NCBI GenBank assembly: GCA_003612515.1
Contig: RAZB01000012.1
Coordinates: forward strand, 1 to 40,626
Length of the DNA stretch: 40,626 nucleotides
Reading direction: 5' to 3'
DNA from: a bacterium D16-34
Lineage (GTDB): Bacteria > Actinomycetota > Coriobacteriia > Coriobacteriales > Eggerthellaceae
Within the stretch, counting starts at the first letter, position 1. Every line of letters starts with the position of its first letter. Both the position numbers and the translations under genes were made by a program. The notes below the pieces were generated by a model that saw only the letters and a program-made list of their open reading frames with translations, had not been told where the DNA came from and did not search any database. Positions 39,601 through 40,626 of the stretch are shown piece by piece.

Positions 39601-39891
39601 ACGGCTGCCAACGATGTAACGCTTAACCAGGTGCTTCTTGAGTTCAGGTTGAAGTGGGGCATAACAGATGTGGTGACCAACAGACAACTGCGGACAATGT
39701 TTGACACGCACCAATACCATGAAAAGGATCTCGATGATACTGGCCAGTTGAGTCGTTTGATTAACGAAGCATCTTCCAGCTATAAGGCTATGGCTGCCGA
39801 CGATGCGGTTCGAGAACTTTCTAAGATTAAATATCGCAATGGCCTTCGCGATGCAATCTATGATTTAGCCGACGAATTAGCACAAGACTAA
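36658..39891 (+). CDS. hsdR: Type I restriction enzyme R subunit
   Basis: HsdR is the ATP-dependent translocase and nuclease of type I systems. In this 1077-residue protein, the PD-(D/E)xK nuclease is near the N-terminus (FDTTLLINGLPIIQIEEKR, about 170-190). Helicase motifs are I TTGSGKT (about 330), II VDEAHRS (about 430), III GYTGTP and VI-like GASLIQAYSRTNRI (about 720). The C-terminal part is helical and contacts the methylase. Length and motifs are complete. It is between the half hsdS and full hsdS. Confidence 0.95.
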   Translation: MNELQFENELIEYICSGTITPIEEVTPATFWGSVKEPASPYSKETSKITDYAVKTKLWKYEPEIKTTEQLWENFKLILERHNQATLDHPLSVTEFNQVKRIISNLQTPYKAGQFLYGMNGVSQIEIDLDDGRHVFLTVFDQKQIGAGDTVYQVVNQIERPAKITGKQNRQFDTTLLINGLPIIQIEEKRDTHNVDEALNQMHQYIDEGQYRDIFSTLQILVAMTPDNVKYMANTTSEAFNKDFAFHWQRRSDNKIVRNWKEFADSMLSIPMAHQMSTNFMILDGTKNKEALKVMRPYQVYATQNVLNGLRAVDFESSQNRVGYVWHTTGSGKTITSFKTAWLASRMPGIDKVVFLVDRIALTKQTSENYRAYDPDATDEDPGSVQDTDNTNDLSRKLKSKDNNIIVTSVQKLDKLVKRKSFKAPDKNIVFIVDEAHRSTGGDSFKTIQQAFKHAAWVGYTGTPTFDDAAQTVPTEEIFGELLHAYTIREAIADRNVLGFKVDFETTIDEASMKEKYLPRFYSNQYPNWTEEQIKTKIDHMTPEDMDDMVQASFYDDNEDHVKLVVADIFKNWRNRSSEGRYNALLTTHVGGGKASTPMAMKYYREFLRVNAERTARGEEPLNVAVTFSANTSNNNTQLETNKGLFEAISTYNNEFGTHFGMDDVAGYTQDVTSRLNKTASDGNFLDIVIVVDQLLTGFDAPELNTLYVDRTLKGASLIQAYSRTNRIADMENKPWGRIVNYRWPAHNEKLMNEALAVYANKESSNLTEKEQKVINVDEGITAPSFEQQLEKVCEKVEKLRDLTQDFVALPKSERQQEFMFDLLREYNAGIAKLKQYAPEGEGEGFNYDNPDELLDRLGLTPDEEKMLTTTLANELKDKTAQRKKIPIQQLELRMAHVKDVRINYDYLTELIETLLNEVHEDKLEEAKNTEEKIRQFANGLEDRSYAKRILKASSAIIQGLFPPAGSGFTYPAKLDDSDLVITAANDVTLNQVLLEFRLKWGITDVVTNRQLRTMFDTHQYHEKDLDDTGQLSRLINEASSSYKAMAADDAVRELSKIKYRNGLRDAIYDLADELAQD

Positions 39892-39900
39892 GGACGAATT

Positions 39901-40626
39901 ATGAGCGAAAACAAAGAAAATGTGCCAAAGCTCCGTTTCCCCGGTTTTACTGATCCTTGGGAACAGCGTAAGTTGGGGGAAGTGATAGAAGAGTATCTAG
40001 AGCTTTCCGAAAAGGATGGATCATTTGAGCACGTATCATTAACGACTGAAGGTATTGTTCCCAAAAGCGCAAGATATAATCGGGATGCACTTGTTACGCA
40101 CGAAAATAAAAAGTATCGGGTCACTCACGTTGATGATATTTGCTATAATCCGGCAAATTTGAAATTCGGAGCAATTTGCAGAAACGCCTATTCAGACGGC
40201 ATATTTTCTCCCATTTACGTAACGTTTAGGGTCATAGAAAACAACAGTCCTGCGTTTGTAGAGTGTATTGTTAGGCGCAAAGACTTCATATCAAAAGCTC
40301 TGCGTATGCAAGAAGGAACAGTGTATGAGCGAATGGCAGTAAAGCCAGTTGATCTTTTGTCTGAAAAGATTGCTTTGCCATCTGCTTTAGAACAAACGCA
40401 GATAAGCTCTTTGTTCCAGCAACTCGACGCCCTCATCACCCTTCATCAGCGTAAGCTTTCTCACTTGCAAGAATTGAAAAAAGGCTTGCTCCAAAAAATG
40501 TTTCCGAAAGAAGGGGAGTCGGTTCCAGAGCTTCGATTCCCTGGTTTCACTGATCCTTGGGAACAGCGTAAGCTAGGGGATTTTGGCGCTGTTGCGATGT
40601 GTAAACGAATCTACAAGGAACAGACA
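39901..40626 (+). CDS. hsdS: Type I restriction specificity subunit HsdS (3' end beyond window)
   Basis: The frame is open from the ATG at 39901 to the edge (242 codons). It begins VPKLRFPGFTDPWEQRKLGE, followed by a recognition domain (about 25-160) and a conserved spacer helix (LEQTQISSLFQQLDALITLHQRKLSHLQELKKGLLQ). The second recognition domain then starts with VPELRFPGFTDPWEQRKLGD at about residue 210, and MCKRIYKEQT is a common HsdS sequence. It follows hsdR by 9 bp. hsdM is not seen and is expected to the right. Confidence 0.92.
   Translation, partial: MSENKENVPKLRFPGFTDPWEQRKLGEVIEEYLELSEKDGSFEHVSLTTEGIVPKSARYNRDALVTHENKKYRVTHVDDICYNPANLKFGAICRNAYSDGIFSPIYVTFRVIENNSPAFVECIVRRKDFISKALRMQEGTVYERMAVKPVDLLSEKIALPSALEQTQISSLFQQLDALITLHQRKLSHLQELKKGLLQKMFPKEGESVPELRFPGFTDPWEQRKLGDFGAVAMCKRIYKEQT
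39949..39972 (+). repeat. HsdS recombination-type repeat, copy 1
   Basis: The 24 bp encoding TDPWEQRK at the start of the first recognition domain are identical to 40549-40572, exactly 600 bp away. Confidence 0.9.
40549..40572 (+). repeat. HsdS recombination-type repeat, copy 2
   Basis: The same 24 bp recur at the start of the second recognition domain. The surrounding bases are also similar but not identical. Confidence 0.9.

Noticed and set aside
35029-40626. Genomic island integrated in tRNA-Gly
   Set aside because: The accessory genes lie on the 5' side of the tRNA, not at its 3' end. No integrase and no repeat of the tRNA end were seen within the window.
1-40626. CRISPR array, rRNA, insertion sequence or prophage
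   Set aside because: No regularly spaced long direct repeats, rRNA sequence, transposase, integrase or phage structural genes were found.

Overview
The window looks like chromosomal DNA of an anaerobic actinobacterium of the class Coriobacteriia, most likely Eggerthellaceae. This is inferred from gene content: Tat-exported molybdopterin and flavin reductases, a twelve-helix membrane LuxR regulator beside a flavoprotein reductase, PdxST with a MocR regulator, a short IscS/IscU pair under an Rrf2 regulator, and moderate G+C. No marker gene fixes the species. Most genes are ordinary housekeeping or anaerobic-respiration genes; the right end is an accessory region.

Layout. 1-5.4 kb (minus strand): an operon of a Tat-exported molybdopterin oxidoreductase, its four-cluster Fe-S subunit, a Crp/Fnr regulator and an MFS transporter. 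No membrane anchor subunit is present. 5.7-8.7 kb: divergent cytosine permease (codB) and cytosine deaminase (codA), with two tandem perfect palindromes downstream of codB. 8.8-12.2 kb: a possible 45-residue membrane protein, TrkH, an exported OB-fold-like protein and RsgA. 12.3-16.9 kb: a glycosyltransferase, a TSUP permease, an orphan LytS-type kinase, a HAD phosphatase and tRNA-Arg(CCU). 16.9-20.9 kb: pdxST facing a divergent MocR/PdxR regulator with a SRAP-domain gene behind it. 21.0-23.3 kb: a lipoprotein and an aminotransferase.

23.6-28.0 kb: a small 2[4Fe-4S] ferredoxin, a Tat-exported FAD reductase, a membrane-bound LuxR regulator, then two gene remnants: the tail of a short-chain dehydrogenase and the 3' half of a second ferredoxin. 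The reductase/LuxR intergenic region carries two candidate operator families: TTGCGAAT copies, and four CCCATGA-like boxes on 22-23 bp spacing. 28.2-32.7 kb: a membrane-anchored XRE regulator, a PH-like protein, a gamma-glutamyl hydrolase-type amidotransferase, an Rrf2 regulator, and iscS-iscU behind a perfect 10-bp inverted repeat and a leader almost free of T. 32.7-35.1 kb: a GntR(YtrA)/DUF1648-DUF5808/GIY-YIG operon whose regulator start region is duplicated, then REP-like repeats and tRNA-Gly(CCC).

35.3-40.6 kb: a by-eye A/T-richer region with radC and a type I restriction locus. It has a half-size hsdS, hsdR, and a full hsdS that runs off the window. The two halves of that hsdS begin with the same 24-bp sequence exactly 600 bp apart, a layout suited to specificity shuffling. 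No hsdM, integrase, transposase, CRISPR array or rRNA was found. I did not find a clearly new multi-gene system. The best candidates for something undescribed are the small protein ahead of trkH, the operator arrays around the LuxR/reductase pair, and the duplicated gntR start.
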